From CAZNLH01 sp964573995 (GTDB taxonomy: Bacteria > Gemmatimonadota > CAZMKB01 > CAZNLH01), in assembly GCA_964573995.1 (NCBI GenBank), contig CAZNLH010000005.1, positions 41,347-105,346 of the forward strand: a stretch of 64,000 bases of DNA, given 5' to 3'. The position numbers and the translations under genes were made by a program. This document shows, one piece after another, positions 8,336-17,256 of the stretch. Numbering within the stretch: position 1 is the stretch's first letter; each line of letters opens with the position of its first letter. Below the pieces are notes generated by a model. The model made no database searches and was not told the DNA's origin. It saw only the letters and a list, made by a program, of their open reading frames with translations.

Positions 8336-9439
8336 CTAATTTCCGCGAACCCTGAAATTCTTGTCTATCTTGTTCAACTTATCAACGATTCCACCATACT
8401 CGAGTTCGCTGTACGGGAGCATGGCCGCGCCTGAGAAACCCTGCCTCCTCATCTCGTCCGCCTTGCTCGAGACCTTGTTGCGAATGTAGTCCCAGTAGGG
8501 ATGGTCGAAGGCGTCGGCCGGTTCCGTCAACTTTCGATTACGTACGCAAAAGGCGAGGCAACTCACGACCGGCGGACCATCGAAGAATGAAATCGTCGAA
8601 TCCTTCTTCACCGGCATCAGGGGACCAACGTGGCTTCCACGCATGAAACCGGCGACATAGTGCCCGATACCATAGGGGGCAAGGACTTCACCGGTTGCGG
8701 GAAATCCTCCCTGGACGCGAACGAGCATGACCGGATCGTCCTTGCCGGTATACTTCCCGGCAATATTGTGGAGCCTGGTCGTGCTGACCGATACGGCCAG
8801 TTCCCCGTCGGTCCTCGATCGAATGGACTCCACGACAAACCTCTGGTTGTCCCTCAACAGGGCGGCCACATCGTACAAATCCTCTGGCGTGTTCAACTCG
8901 ACCACGCGATCCCCCTCTGTATATTCCACGTCCATTATCGTGAACGTATAGCCCGCGCTCATCTTGGGGCTCAATATCAGGCCAGAGCAGAACATTGGAT
9001 CGGCGAAGGCAAGGTAGAGTGGCAGGTTATAGGCACCTGGATCGGTCTTATCGGCCGCGAAGAAGAGGAAGGGCTCGTTGGGCCTGGCATCGAACTCCAG
9101 TTCCGCTACCGCCGGCCCCATCCCCTTTACGTTGCCCGAAAAGGAGTCTTTCAGCAGGTCCTGCCCCGCCCCGTACAGGCCCTGCTCCCTGGCAACCTCA
9201 GTCCCCTTGAGAAAGGCGTCCCAGGCCAGTTTGTGGACACCTTCGTCCCCAACCCCCCGGCTGTGGGTCATCAAGATCGCCACATCATCGCCCGTGCTGC
9301 CGATATAATAATCATCTATCAAACCTCGCCCTGCCTCCTTGACGTGTGCCGCCACGGCCTCCTTTAACCTTCGGCTGGGGGCGATGTGCCCTCCTATGGA
9401 GCCAATATCCGCCTTGATCACGCTGATAACAGTGTCCAT
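8336..9439 (-). CDS. fbp: Bifunctional fructose-1,6-bisphosphate aldolase/phosphatase (archaeal type, class V FBPase)
   Basis: 367 residues, the usual length. It matches the FBPAP family end to end: N-terminal VISVIKADIGSIGGH (metal ligands D11, H18), GDD at 50-52, AGQDLLKDSFSGNVKG, DKTDPGAYNLPLY and FMRGSHVGPLMPV. The aldolase Schiff-base lysine and its tyrosine partner are in AGKYTGKDDPVM as Y230 and K233, matching Y229/K232 of the characterised archaeal enzymes (recalled numbering). One enzyme condenses triose phosphates and dephosphorylates the product to fructose-6-phosphate, making gluconeogenesis one-way. It sits among exopolysaccharide genes, where fructose-6-phosphate feeds GDP-mannose and amino sugars. 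A GAGAGGGA site precedes the ATG. Confidence 0.95.
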   Translation of the reverse strand: MDTVISVIKADIGSIGGHIAPSRRLKEAVAAHVKEAGRGLIDDYYIGSTGDDVAILMTHSRGVGDEGVHKLAWDAFLKGTEVAREQGLYGAGQDLLKDSFSGNVKGMGPAVAELEFDARPNEPFLFFAADKTDPGAYNLPLYLAFADPMFCSGLILSPKMSAGYTFTIMDVEYTEGDRVVELNTPEDLYDVAALLRDNQRFVVESIRSRTDGELAVSVSTTRLHNIAGKYTGKDDPVMLVRVQGGFPATGEVLAPYGIGHYVAGFMRGSHVGPLMPVKKDSTISFFDGPPVVSCLAFCVRNRKLTEPADAFDHPYWDYIRNKVSSKADEMRRQGFSGAAMLPYSELEYGGIVDKLNKIDKNFRVRGN

Positions 9440-9471
9440 CTTACGGATCCCTCTCTTTCCGTTTTTTTGGA

Positions 9472-11880
9472 TCAGTCTCCGGGGAAACGGGCGACACTTT
9501 CGACATCAGTGGTGTCTCTATTGCGCCTCTTCCTCTTTCCATCTCCCCCGTAATAGTAATAATAGGAGTATGCATAGTGACCATATTTTCCATAATGACG
9601 CTTCATGTCGAGGCCGTTCATAACCACTCCGATTACCCTTGCTCCGACCTTCTCCAACCGATCTCTGGCCTCTTCGATCATCTCTGGCCGCGTCACCCCG
9701 GCCCTCACGACGAGGATGACGCCCCCCACCTCGGTGCTGAGAATGGAGGCATCCGTCACTGGCAGGACCGGGGGGCTGTCCAGCAGGATGAAGTCATAGT
9801 CATTCTGTAAGCGTGTCAGGAGTTCCCTCATCCGAATCGAACTCAGGAGTTCGGAGGGGTTAGGAGGAATCGATCCGCACGGCAGGATCGACAGCCCGGA
9901 GACATTTGTGTCTCGAACCGCTATATTAACCCCCGCCTTCCCGGTGAGGACGTCTGTCAGGCCGGGTTCCTTGCGTTGATAGAAGATGTGATTGATGACC
10001 GGTTTCCTCAGGTCACAATCTCCGATCAGGACCCTCTGGCCCTGCTGCGCCAGGGTAATGGCCAGGTTGGCGGTCGTGGTGGATTTTCCCTCGCCCTGGT
10101 TCGGGCTGGTGAGGAGAATGGTCTTCAGTTCCCTGGAAACATTGAAATATTGAATGTTCGTGCGGATATTCCGGTAAGACTCCGCGATGGGTGATCGCAG
10201 TTCGTGATGGGTCAGCAACTTCGATTCCAGGTCGAGCCATACGGTCTCCGGGCTGCCATATCTCGACGCAGTCGATTGTACTTCCATGGCGGGAATCGAG
10301 CCGAGGAGTGGGAGTTCAAGGTCTTTCAAATCCTCCCAGGACTTGATGCTGTCGTCCAGGTACTCTATGCCGATGCTCGACGAGATGCCCAGGGACAGCC
10401 CGAGGATAAGGGCCAATATCAAGTTCAGCAATATCCTGGGGCGGATCGGCTTCTCTGGGAGGATGGCCGGGTCGATGATCCGGATATCGCCTATCTCCGA
10501 GGCCTCGTTGATCTGGGCCTCCTTGTAACGAGTAAGCAACATGGTATATATTTGATCGTTGACCTTAGCCTTCCTCTCCAGCCCTGCGAGTTCGACCTCC
10601 TTGGCAGGGAGTTTCTCCAGGTCCTTCTGAATGGAGGCCACCGTCTGGCTCAGCGCCTTTATCTGCTCGTTAAGGGCATTCAGATAGTCCCTCGCGGTGT
10701 TCTGCAGGTTTCCTTCAACCAGCCTGATCTGGTCATTCAGCACCTGTAGGTCTGGATACGAATCGGTGAACCGGCTGGAGAGATCCTTCCTGCGGATCTG
10801 TAGTTCGATCAACTGTTTCTTCAGCGATTGGATCGTCTTGTTGGTGATTAGGGATGGAAATGCCGTGACCTGCTGAAAGGCCGCGGAGTCCATCACGGCC
10901 GTTGTACTGCCCACGGAACCGGGATGGTCCTGCCTGATGAGTTTAAGGATGCCGTCTCGCTCTGCTCGAATCCTCTCCAGTTCCGCCTGAAAGTCGGCCA
11001 ATTTCTCAATCCTGTTCTGCGACTCCACGTCGAGGATGACGACCTGGTTCTTTTCCTTGAATTCCTTGAGATTTTCCTCGGACTCCGCGACTTGCTTGGA
11101 AGCGACCTTCAACTGGTCGTCGAGGAATTCCCTCACGTTCCTTGCCTCCAGGCGCTTCGTCGACAGGCCCTGGTCTACGAATATCTCGGCAAGGGTGTTT
11201 GTTATGTAACGGGCCTCATCCTGGGTATTGGCCGAAATCGTCAACTCGACAATGCGCGTACCTCGAATCGGTTCCGCCTCGACATGATCCATAAAATTCC
11301 GGACCGTCGTGGGAAAGTCCAGGACCCGAAACTTGATGTCCTGGGAAAAGTTCCTGAACTCTGGAGATATCCGGAAAGAGAGCCCGGGAATGCGGACCTC
11401 GGCCCCCACCCTGCTCTCCACCACGAGTGGACTGTCCAGGTGCTTCATGCTATAATGCCCATCCTGCGTGAAATGAACGAGATAATCTCCCATCAAGGCA
11501 CCATCCCCGACAGTCAAAGAAGAGAAGATGTCTCTCCTGCTCTCCCTCGGCTCCAGGATCTCCACGGATAGGCCGAGCCGGGAGACCACCTTTTCCGCGA
11601 GCGTTCGGCTCTTCAGAACCTCCAACTCCGTCTCGATAAACTCGGTCTGCCCGTTGAGACTGATGTTTCGCATACCAAGGTATAAGGGACTCTCCGAGGC
11701 AGGGGGCTCGATCCTGAGGGTTGTGGTGGCCTTGTAAACAGGCGTGACAAGCAGGGAATAGGCGATCGAGAGAGAAAGAACCAGGAGGGTGACAACGGAT
11801 ATCAACCGCCTATGGTTAAATAGAATCGAATAATAATCTCTCAGGTGAAGCGATTCATCCCTTCTCTTCTTGAGACTCAA
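9472..11880 (-). CDS. Polysaccharide co-polymerase with BY-type tyrosine autokinase domain (Wzc-like)
   Basis: 802 residues. Order: cytoplasmic N-terminus, membrane segment about 26-45, periplasmic Wzz domain with a long coiled coil, a GNVR-like part with LPAKEVELAGLERKAKV, second membrane segment (LILALILGLSLGISSSIG), then a kinase domain with Walker A SPNQGEGKSTTTANLA, Walker A' VLIGDCDLRKP and Walker B DFILLDSPP. The C-terminus has a tyrosine cluster (YGHYAYSYYYYY), the autophosphorylation tail. It controls chain length and export together with the Wza-type protein encoded just upstream. Start is TTG with GAGGGGG upstream. No tyrosine phosphatase (Wzb) is encoded nearby. Confidence 0.92.
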   Translation of the reverse strand: MSLKKRRDESLHLRDYYSILFNHRRLISVVTLLVLSLSIAYSLLVTPVYKATTTLRIEPPASESPLYLGMRNISLNGQTEFIETELEVLKSRTLAEKVVSRLGLSVEILEPRESRRDIFSSLTVGDGALMGDYLVHFTQDGHYSMKHLDSPLVVESRVGAEVRIPGLSFRISPEFRNFSQDIKFRVLDFPTTVRNFMDHVEAEPIRGTRIVELTISANTQDEARYITNTLAEIFVDQGLSTKRLEARNVREFLDDQLKVASKQVAESEENLKEFKEKNQVVILDVESQNRIEKLADFQAELERIRAERDGILKLIRQDHPGSVGSTTAVMDSAAFQQVTAFPSLITNKTIQSLKKQLIELQIRRKDLSSRFTDSYPDLQVLNDQIRLVEGNLQNTARDYLNALNEQIKALSQTVASIQKDLEKLPAKEVELAGLERKAKVNDQIYTMLLTRYKEAQINEASEIGDIRIIDPAILPEKPIRPRILLNLILALILGLSLGISSSIGIEYLDDSIKSWEDLKDLELPLLGSIPAMEVQSTASRYGSPETVWLDLESKLLTHHELRSPIAESYRNIRTNIQYFNVSRELKTILLTSPNQGEGKSTTTANLAITLAQQGQRVLIGDCDLRKPVINHIFYQRKEPGLTDVLTGKAGVNIAVRDTNVSGLSILPCGSIPPNPSELLSSIRMRELLTRLQNDYDFILLDSPPVLPVTDASILSTEVGGVILVVRAGVTRPEMIEEARDRLEKVGARVIGVVMNGLDMKRHYGKYGHYAYSYYYYYGGDGKRKRRNRDTTDVESVARFPGD

Positions 11881-11975
11881 AGGTTTCCCCCTCGATCAAA
11901 AGGTTCAAATCCTCCAAGATACTACCATCCCACGCCCCTTCGTTACGGCTTGTATGGATATCACAACGAAATAAA

Positions 11976-12003
11976 ATAATATCGTTAATCAATGCTCAGA
12001 CAA
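11976..12003 (-). promoter_or_regulatory. Candidate sigma-70 promoter for the wzc-like gene
   Basis: On the minus strand, TTGTCT (11998-12003) and TATTAT (11976-11981) are separated by 16 bases, about 95 bases upstream of the TTG start of the co-polymerase/kinase. The 185-base gap between the exporter and the kinase gene is markedly AT-rich here. A weak hairpin (CTGTG/CACAG) just after the exporter stop could end the upstream transcript. Confidence 0.45.
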
Positions 12004-12065
12004 CTTACCCAGTGTAAAAATGCTGCTATTGAACCTGTGATTTTAAAAGACACAGATCGGCCTTA

Positions 12066-12770
12066 TCATCTAACGATTACGCTCAGGACCAGTGCGGCAG
12101 CAGAGACCATCGAGGCTATGATCGTCCAGTCTCTGACCGTAATTCCCCCCTTCTTCCCGACGACTATCTGGTCCCCGGATTTGATCCCGAACTTCTCTAT
12201 GGGCTGATCCCCTTCGAGTTCCTTTTTCAGGTTCTTGCTCAGGATTTCCCCCCCCCGAATCACCTTTACCTTATCGATATCTCCATTCTCGTCCACCCCA
12301 CCAGCCATTGAAAGGACTTCAGAGAGGCTCAATGTGGGATCAACGGGGTAGAGGCCCGGCTTGTCAACCTCGCCCATCACGTTTATCCTGAAGAGCGGGA
12401 CCACCGTGATGTTCAGATCCTTCAGGTACTTGGAGTATTTTTTTATCAAGAGTATCTTGAGGCTATCGGTAGAGATTTCTTTCACACTGACTGACCCCAA
12501 TAAAGGAAGCGTCAGTTTCCCCCCTTCATCGACCGAGTAATCGCCACTAAGGTCTCCCCCTCTCCATATCTTGATCCTTACCATGTCGCCGGGTTTGAGA
12601 AATGACATATCCCCTCCGGCAGGCACGGCCCCGAGAGGAATATCAACTGTCGTAACGGTAAAGAGGACCATTGCCCAGGTCATCAACAGGACCTGTTTAA
12701 AACGTGACAACCCTTGCCGGCGGCAAGTAGGATCGTGATGGAAGTGATAGGTCATCTTGCTTTCTATCAT
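12066..12770 (-). CDS. Polysaccharide export protein with SLBB domain (Wza-like)
   Basis: 234 residues. A signal or anchor segment around residues 25-45 (FKQVLLMTWAMVLFTVTTV) is followed by the Poly_export domain (LKPGDMVRIKIWRGGDLSG, DEGGKLTLPLLGSVSVKE) and one SLBB domain (INVMGEVDKPGLYPVDPTLS). It ends in a hydrophobic helix of about 20 residues (IIASMVSAAALVLSVIV). It is short compared with E. coli Wza (about 380 residues) and has no clear lipobox, so anchoring may differ. Likely role is the outer-membrane exit channel for the polysaccharide. A strong promoter lies about 100 bases upstream. Confidence 0.85.
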   Translation of the reverse strand: MIESKMTYHFHHDPTCRRQGLSRFKQVLLMTWAMVLFTVTTVDIPLGAVPAGGDMSFLKPGDMVRIKIWRGGDLSGDYSVDEGGKLTLPLLGSVSVKEISTDSLKILLIKKYSKYLKDLNITVVPLFRINVMGEVDKPGLYPVDPTLSLSEVLSMAGGVDENGDIDKVKVIRGGEILSKNLKKELEGDQPIEKFGIKSGDQIVVGKKGGITVRDWTIIASMVSAAALVLSVIVR

Positions 12771-12872
12771 TGCACCAGGTTATGGCTGCTTGATGGCAGG
12801 GCAAACCGAGTGATTTCCCTGGTTTATCGAAAAACAAGCCCCGTCCGGATCTAAACCCGATGATCGACAATG

Positions 12873-12901
12873 AATGTATCCGGGGCACCCCTCCATGTCA
12901 A
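12873..12901 (-). promoter_or_regulatory. Strong sigma-70 promoter for the wza-like gene
   Basis: Minus-strand TTGACA (12896-12901), 17-base spacer, TACATT (12873-12878). Transcription would start near 12866 and give a leader of about 95 bases before the exporter start. The leader can form a CAGGG/CCCTG hairpin (12797-12801 with 12817-12821), and AAACC/GGTTT (12803-12807 with 12821-12825) overlaps it, so two folds compete. The promoter lies right after lolA, marking the start of the export unit. Confidence 0.7.
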
Positions 12902-12933
12902 GAAAAATTGAAAGTGGAACTCAGCACCGAGGA

Positions 12934-13617
12934 TCAACGGTTCCACGGGGCGTCGAAGAAATCCGCATCCGGTGGTGGTGTAAATAAAAAAAGTTTATCC
13001 GGCAGCGAGTCGACCCTTTGCCATCCGAAGAAAGAATAGGTTACCACGTTCCCGGCCATGTCTTTATAAGATAGCCTCCTTGAGAGGAGGTCCTCCTTCC
13101 CCACCCACAGGTCGAGTGACTGAAAGCGTGGCTTATTACTACCCGCCCTAAGGGAAAATGAGAAGCGATAGCAGGAGACTCCGGAGGCCTTCTCCTCACC
13201 GGACAGTCGGACGGAATAATCGCTTAAAAGCATCTCCAGCGTTCGCTCCGAAAGTATTCCACCTATGTTCCCCTCGAGGGGGGTCCTATATACCTGCGGC
13301 CTCTCCCGGTCGGTCAGCAGCATCCAGTAAGATGAGCCGTCACAAACGAGCAACTCTCCCACCGGCTCTTCGTATTCCAGGCGAAGGAGATCAGGATGCC
13401 GGTAGTATATCCTGCCGCGATAGTTCCTCGTCTCCTGCATAAGGTTCATATCGACGTCCTGCTTGAATTCCCCTTGCAACGCGCCGGGTCGTGCTGCCGT
13501 TTCGGTAACCCGGTGAAGGATCTTCACTGTGTCCGGTCCCTTCGCATCGGCACGTCCGCGCGTGACAACCATCAGCAACACGCCGACCTCGAGCATAAAA
13601 TAAAGTCGTCTTTTCAC
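12934..13617 (-). CDS. lolA: Outer membrane lipoprotein carrier protein LolA
   Basis: 227 residues with an N-terminal signal segment (YFMLEVGVLLMVVTRGRA). The mature part follows the LolA pattern: GEFKQDV, GRIYYRHPDLLRLEYEEP, then a strand-rich C-terminus ending in LFTPPPDADFFD. LolA binds released lipoproteins in the periplasm and carries them to the outer membrane receptor, so this implies a Lol pathway and a Gram-negative envelope. It follows ftsK by about 43 bases and likely ends the aroB-to-lolA run. Several lipoproteins encoded in this window are plausible clients. Confidence 0.85.
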   Translation of the reverse strand: MKRRLYFMLEVGVLLMVVTRGRADAKGPDTVKILHRVTETAARPGALQGEFKQDVDMNLMQETRNYRGRIYYRHPDLLRLEYEEPVGELLVCDGSSYWMLLTDRERPQVYRTPLEGNIGGILSERTLEMLLSDYSVRLSGEEKASGVSCYRFSFSLRAGSNKPRFQSLDLWVGKEDLLSRRLSYKDMAGNVVTYSFFGWQRVDSLPDKLFLFTPPPDADFFDAPWNR

Positions 13618-13660
13618 CTATTATCTTACGCCCCGCATCGTTGTCAGGAGACCGGGTGTT

Positions 13661-15892
13661 TCATTCGATCCCCTTGTCCTTCAAGTATGACTCGTCCACC
13701 AGCACCTGCCTTGCCTTGCTGCCGTTGGGAGGGCCGACTATCGATGCCTCTTCGAGTTGGTCCACTATCCTGGCCGCACGTGTATAGCCTATCTTCAATT
13801 TCCTCTGTAAGAGAGAGGTGGATCCATGTCCATACAACACCACCAGTCTGGCTGCCTGGTTGAAGAGTTCGTCCTGGTCCTCACTGCACGGGTCCTTATC
13901 ATCCCCCATGCGCAAGGGCCCGACGGCCGTCTCACCCCCCCCTTCAGGCTGCCACACCCCGACTTGAGACCTGACATAATCCACCACCCTCTCCAGTTCA
14001 GGCTGTGAAATGAACGCCCCGTGGATCCTAATCGGGGTAGAACTGCCTCCAGGCATATAGAGCATGTCCCCCTTACCGAGTAGTTTCTCCGCGCCGTTGG
14101 TGTCGAGAATTGTGCGGGAGTCCGTCTTTGTCGCCACGCGGAACGAGATCCTGGAAGGAAAGTTCGCCTTGATCAGGCCGGTAATTACATCGACGGAGGG
14201 CCTCTGAGTCGCCAGAATCAGGTGTATGCCTACACCTCGCGCCATTTGCGCCAATCTCGTCAGGGGGTCCTCCACATCGTTCTGCATCGTCAGGATCAGA
14301 TCGGCCAACTCGTCGATAATTATGACGAGAAAGGGCAACCTCTTCTCGGCGCCCCCCTCTTCCGCGGATACGCGTCTGTTATATTCCGGGATGCTCCTCA
14401 CCCCCTTGGCCGCCAGCAGGCTGTAACGTTCCTCCATCTCCCGGACCGCCCACCTGAGCGCCTTTACGGCCTCTTTCGGGTCTGTAACAACGGGGACTAG
14501 CAGGTGCGGAATACCGTTGTATATCCCAAGTTCCAGCATCTTCGGGTCGATCATGATCAGCGTGAGATCATCCGGGGAGAAGTGATAGAGGAAGCCTGTC
14601 ACCAGGCAGTGGATATTGACCGACTTCCCGGACCCCGTGGCCCCTGCAATCAGGAGATGGGGCATCCCTGTCAGGTCGGCCACGACCGGTTTCCCCACGA
14701 TGTCCTTGCCGAGGGGCAACGGAAGGGTAGATCCGCTTTTCAAGAAACTCTCGTCGCCCAGGATCTCCCGGATAAAGACCTTTTCAGGCCTAGAGTTCGG
14801 AATCTCGATCCCAACAGCGCCCTTTCCGGGAATCGGGGCCACTACGCGGATCTTGTAAGCCTTCATTGCCATTGCAAGGTCATCGGAAAGGCTCTGGACC
14901 TGACTGACCTTGATCCCAGGCGCCGGTTTCAACTCAAACATTGTAATGACCGGCCCCGAGACAATATCAACCACTTCCGCACGTATGTTGAAATCCCCCA
15001 GGGTATCAATCAGGATACGGGCAAGGTCGCCATTTTCTTTGTCAGCCCTGGCGGCAGGCTCCCTCTTGGGTGAAGTGAGCAATGACAGGGGAGGCAGGTT
15101 GTAGCCACCGGCCATATCCACCGGCCTCGAACCATCCTCCCTCTCCTCGATGCAGGGCGCATCCTGCAGCCTACCCCCACCCCTCACCACCCGTACCGAC
15201 CGACCCCCGCCCCCCCCCTCAATCTTCCGCTTAGTCCCAGCCGCGGAAGCCCTCCGGTGGCCCAGTCGCTCCTTTACCCTCGTCTCAGTCTCCTCCCTCC
15301 GACGCCTCTTCCGTTCCATCCTCCAATCCTCCAAGGCGACCAATAGGCGTCTTACAGCCGTACCCCCCTTGTTGAATGCCATGCCCAGCCATCCGAGTAA
15401 GATGGAAGTCAACGGCCCTATCCGTATCCCTGTCGCCAGGAGGATCACAAGGAGCCCTGTTGCATAAATAACGAGAAGGGAGCCCAACATGCCTATTTGA
15501 TCCACGAGCCAACGTGAAAGATCCCCTGCCAGCCAGCCCGTGTCGGCCGGATTATTCGTCCGAATGAAACCGGCCGCTGAATAAAGGAGAGGGATGAAAA
15601 ATGCCAGGACAGTCAGCCGTATGGGAAGGACCGGGGAACGCTCGAGGAAACGGTCTATCCCCCAGGCAACCACGATGAAGGGTGCCAGGGCAGCCCCCCA
15701 CCCCAAGGAAGACACAAGTCGATTCCCGAGATACTCACCCACAGGGCCGGCCAGGTTGGCCGATCCCACCACCCCGGCAAATATGCCTTCGATCCACTGG
15801 GGAGGCATCAGGCTCAGCCCCAGGAGCAGGCCGAAGGTGATCAGGAGCAAGCCCAGGACTTCCTGCCTGTTTTCATCAGTGATACCGAACAT
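13661..15892 (-). CDS. ftsK: DNA translocase FtsK/SpoIIIE
   Basis: 743 residues. Four membrane segments occupy about residues 10-175, then a basic glycine-rich linker (about 195-265, containing GGGGG), then the RecA-like motor with Walker A IAGATGSGKSVN and Walker B LPFLVIIIDELADL. The C-terminal gamma winged helix (LLQRKLKIGYTRAARIVDQL) reads polar KOPS-like sequences. It anchors at the division septum and pumps chromosome dimers towards dif for XerCD. The linker is short compared with E. coli FtsK, as in most non-enteric relatives. It follows accC by 14 bases. Confidence 0.95.
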   Translation of the reverse strand: MFGITDENRQEVLGLLLITFGLLLGLSLMPPQWIEGIFAGVVGSANLAGPVGEYLGNRLVSSLGWGAALAPFIVVAWGIDRFLERSPVLPIRLTVLAFFIPLLYSAAGFIRTNNPADTGWLAGDLSRWLVDQIGMLGSLLVIYATGLLVILLATGIRIGPLTSILLGWLGMAFNKGGTAVRRLLVALEDWRMERKRRRREETETRVKERLGHRRASAAGTKRKIEGGGGGRSVRVVRGGGRLQDAPCIEEREDGSRPVDMAGGYNLPPLSLLTSPKREPAARADKENGDLARILIDTLGDFNIRAEVVDIVSGPVITMFELKPAPGIKVSQVQSLSDDLAMAMKAYKIRVVAPIPGKGAVGIEIPNSRPEKVFIREILGDESFLKSGSTLPLPLGKDIVGKPVVADLTGMPHLLIAGATGSGKSVNIHCLVTGFLYHFSPDDLTLIMIDPKMLELGIYNGIPHLLVPVVTDPKEAVKALRWAVREMEERYSLLAAKGVRSIPEYNRRVSAEEGGAEKRLPFLVIIIDELADLILTMQNDVEDPLTRLAQMARGVGIHLILATQRPSVDVITGLIKANFPSRISFRVATKTDSRTILDTNGAEKLLGKGDMLYMPGGSSTPIRIHGAFISQPELERVVDYVRSQVGVWQPEGGGETAVGPLRMGDDKDPCSEDQDELFNQAARLVVLYGHGSTSLLQRKLKIGYTRAARIVDQLEEASIVGPPNGSKARQVLVDESYLKDKGIE

Positions 15893-15906
15893 CTGAAACT
15901 ACGAAT

Positions 15907-17256
15907 TCAGGAGTCCATCTGGTCGATGAAGTGGGTGTCATAGTCACCTGCAATGAAGCGCGGGTGAGACATAACGATCTTATGGAAGGGGATCGTCGTC
16001 GTGATTCCCTCGATGATAAACTCTTCGAGGGCGCGCCGCATCCTCAGAATGGCCTCCTCCCTCGTCCGGTCATGGACGATAAGTTTCGCCACGAGCGAAT
16101 CGTAATTGGGAGGGATCTCATACGGCATGTAGGCGTGGGTATCGACCCGCACACCCGGGCCTCCCGGCGGATGAAAAGAGGTGATCATCCCCGGGGACGG
16201 GAGAAACCCGCGACGCGAATCTTCCGCATTTATACGGCACTCGATCGCATGGCCGTTTAATCGCATACTCTCATCCCCGACATCCATTTCTCTGCCCGCG
16301 GCAATCCTGATCTGCTCACGTATCAGGTCTATACCGTGGACCATCTCGGTTACCGGGTGTTCCACCTGGATCCGCGTGTTCATCTCCATGAAATAATAGG
16401 ACCCATCATCGTCCAGGAGGAACTCCACCGTGCCGGCCCCCACGTATCCGATCCGTCTCGCTCCGCGGATCGCCGCGTCCTGCAATTTTTTCCTGAGCGT
16501 GTCATGGACAACTGGCGACGGTGACTCCTCGATCAACTTCTGGTGCTTGCGCTGTATAGTGCAATCCCGTTCGCTTAGAGATATGATCTTGCCGGAAGCA
16601 TCCCCGAGGATCTGAACCTCGACGTGGCGCGGATGGGAAAGATACTTCTCGATGTAAAGGTCCGACCTCCCGAAGGCCCTCTCCGCCTCCAACTGTGCCA
16701 TCTCGAAGGCATTCTTGAGTTCCCTCTCATGGTTGACTATTCTCATGCCCTTTCCGCCGCCGCCTGCCGAGGCCTTCAGGATGACCGGGAAGCCGATCTT
16801 ACGGGCCATCTCCAGGGCCTTGTCCGGACCGCCGAGTATGCCGTTACCGCCGGGGATAACCGGCACCCCCGCCTCTCCCATCAGCGACTTCGCCAGGCTC
16901 TTGTCTCCCATCCGCCTGATCATTTCCGCCGAAGGTCCGATGAAGATGATATTGCTTGTCTCACACACATCGGCAAACTCTGCGTTCTCGGCGAGGAATC
17001 CATACCCGGGGTGGATGGCGTCAACGTTGGTAATCTCGGCAGCCGCCATGATCCTGTGGATATTCAAGTAACTCTCACCAGCAGGCGGCGGCCCGATACA
17101 GATATCTTCATCGGCGAACCTGACATGGAGTGAATCACGGTCTGCCTCCGACCATACGGCCACCGTCCTAATACCCAACTCCTTGCACGACCGTATTATC
17201 CTCAGACCTATTTCACCCCGGTTTGCAATCAGGATCTTTTTAATCACGCCCGTCAC
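15907..17256 (-). CDS. accC: Acetyl-CoA carboxylase, biotin carboxylase subunit
   Basis: 449 residues, the normal length. Landmarks are KKILIANRGEIGLRI at the start, the ATP-grasp glycine loop KASAGGGGKGMR, the HVEVQILGD strand and MEMNTRIQVEHPVTE with catalytic residues. It carboxylates biotin on AccB with ATP and bicarbonate for malonyl-CoA synthesis. The GTG at 17256 overlaps the end of the pilT-like gene by 17 bases; a second GTG at 17247 is equally possible. The carboxyltransferase subunits (accA, accD) are not in the window. Confidence 0.95.
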   Translation of the reverse strand: MTGVIKKILIANRGEIGLRIIRSCKELGIRTVAVWSEADRDSLHVRFADEDICIGPPPAGESYLNIHRIMAAAEITNVDAIHPGYGFLAENAEFADVCETSNIIFIGPSAEMIRRMGDKSLAKSLMGEAGVPVIPGGNGILGGPDKALEMARKIGFPVILKASAGGGGKGMRIVNHERELKNAFEMAQLEAERAFGRSDLYIEKYLSHPRHVEVQILGDASGKIISLSERDCTIQRKHQKLIEESPSPVVHDTLRKKLQDAAIRGARRIGYVGAGTVEFLLDDDGSYYFMEMNTRIQVEHPVTEMVHGIDLIREQIRIAAGREMDVGDESMRLNGHAIECRINAEDSRRGFLPSPGMITSFHPPGGPGVRVDTHAYMPYEIPPNYDSLVAKLIVHDRTREEAILRMRRALEEFIIEGITTTIPFHKIVMSHPRFIAGDYDTHFIDQMDS

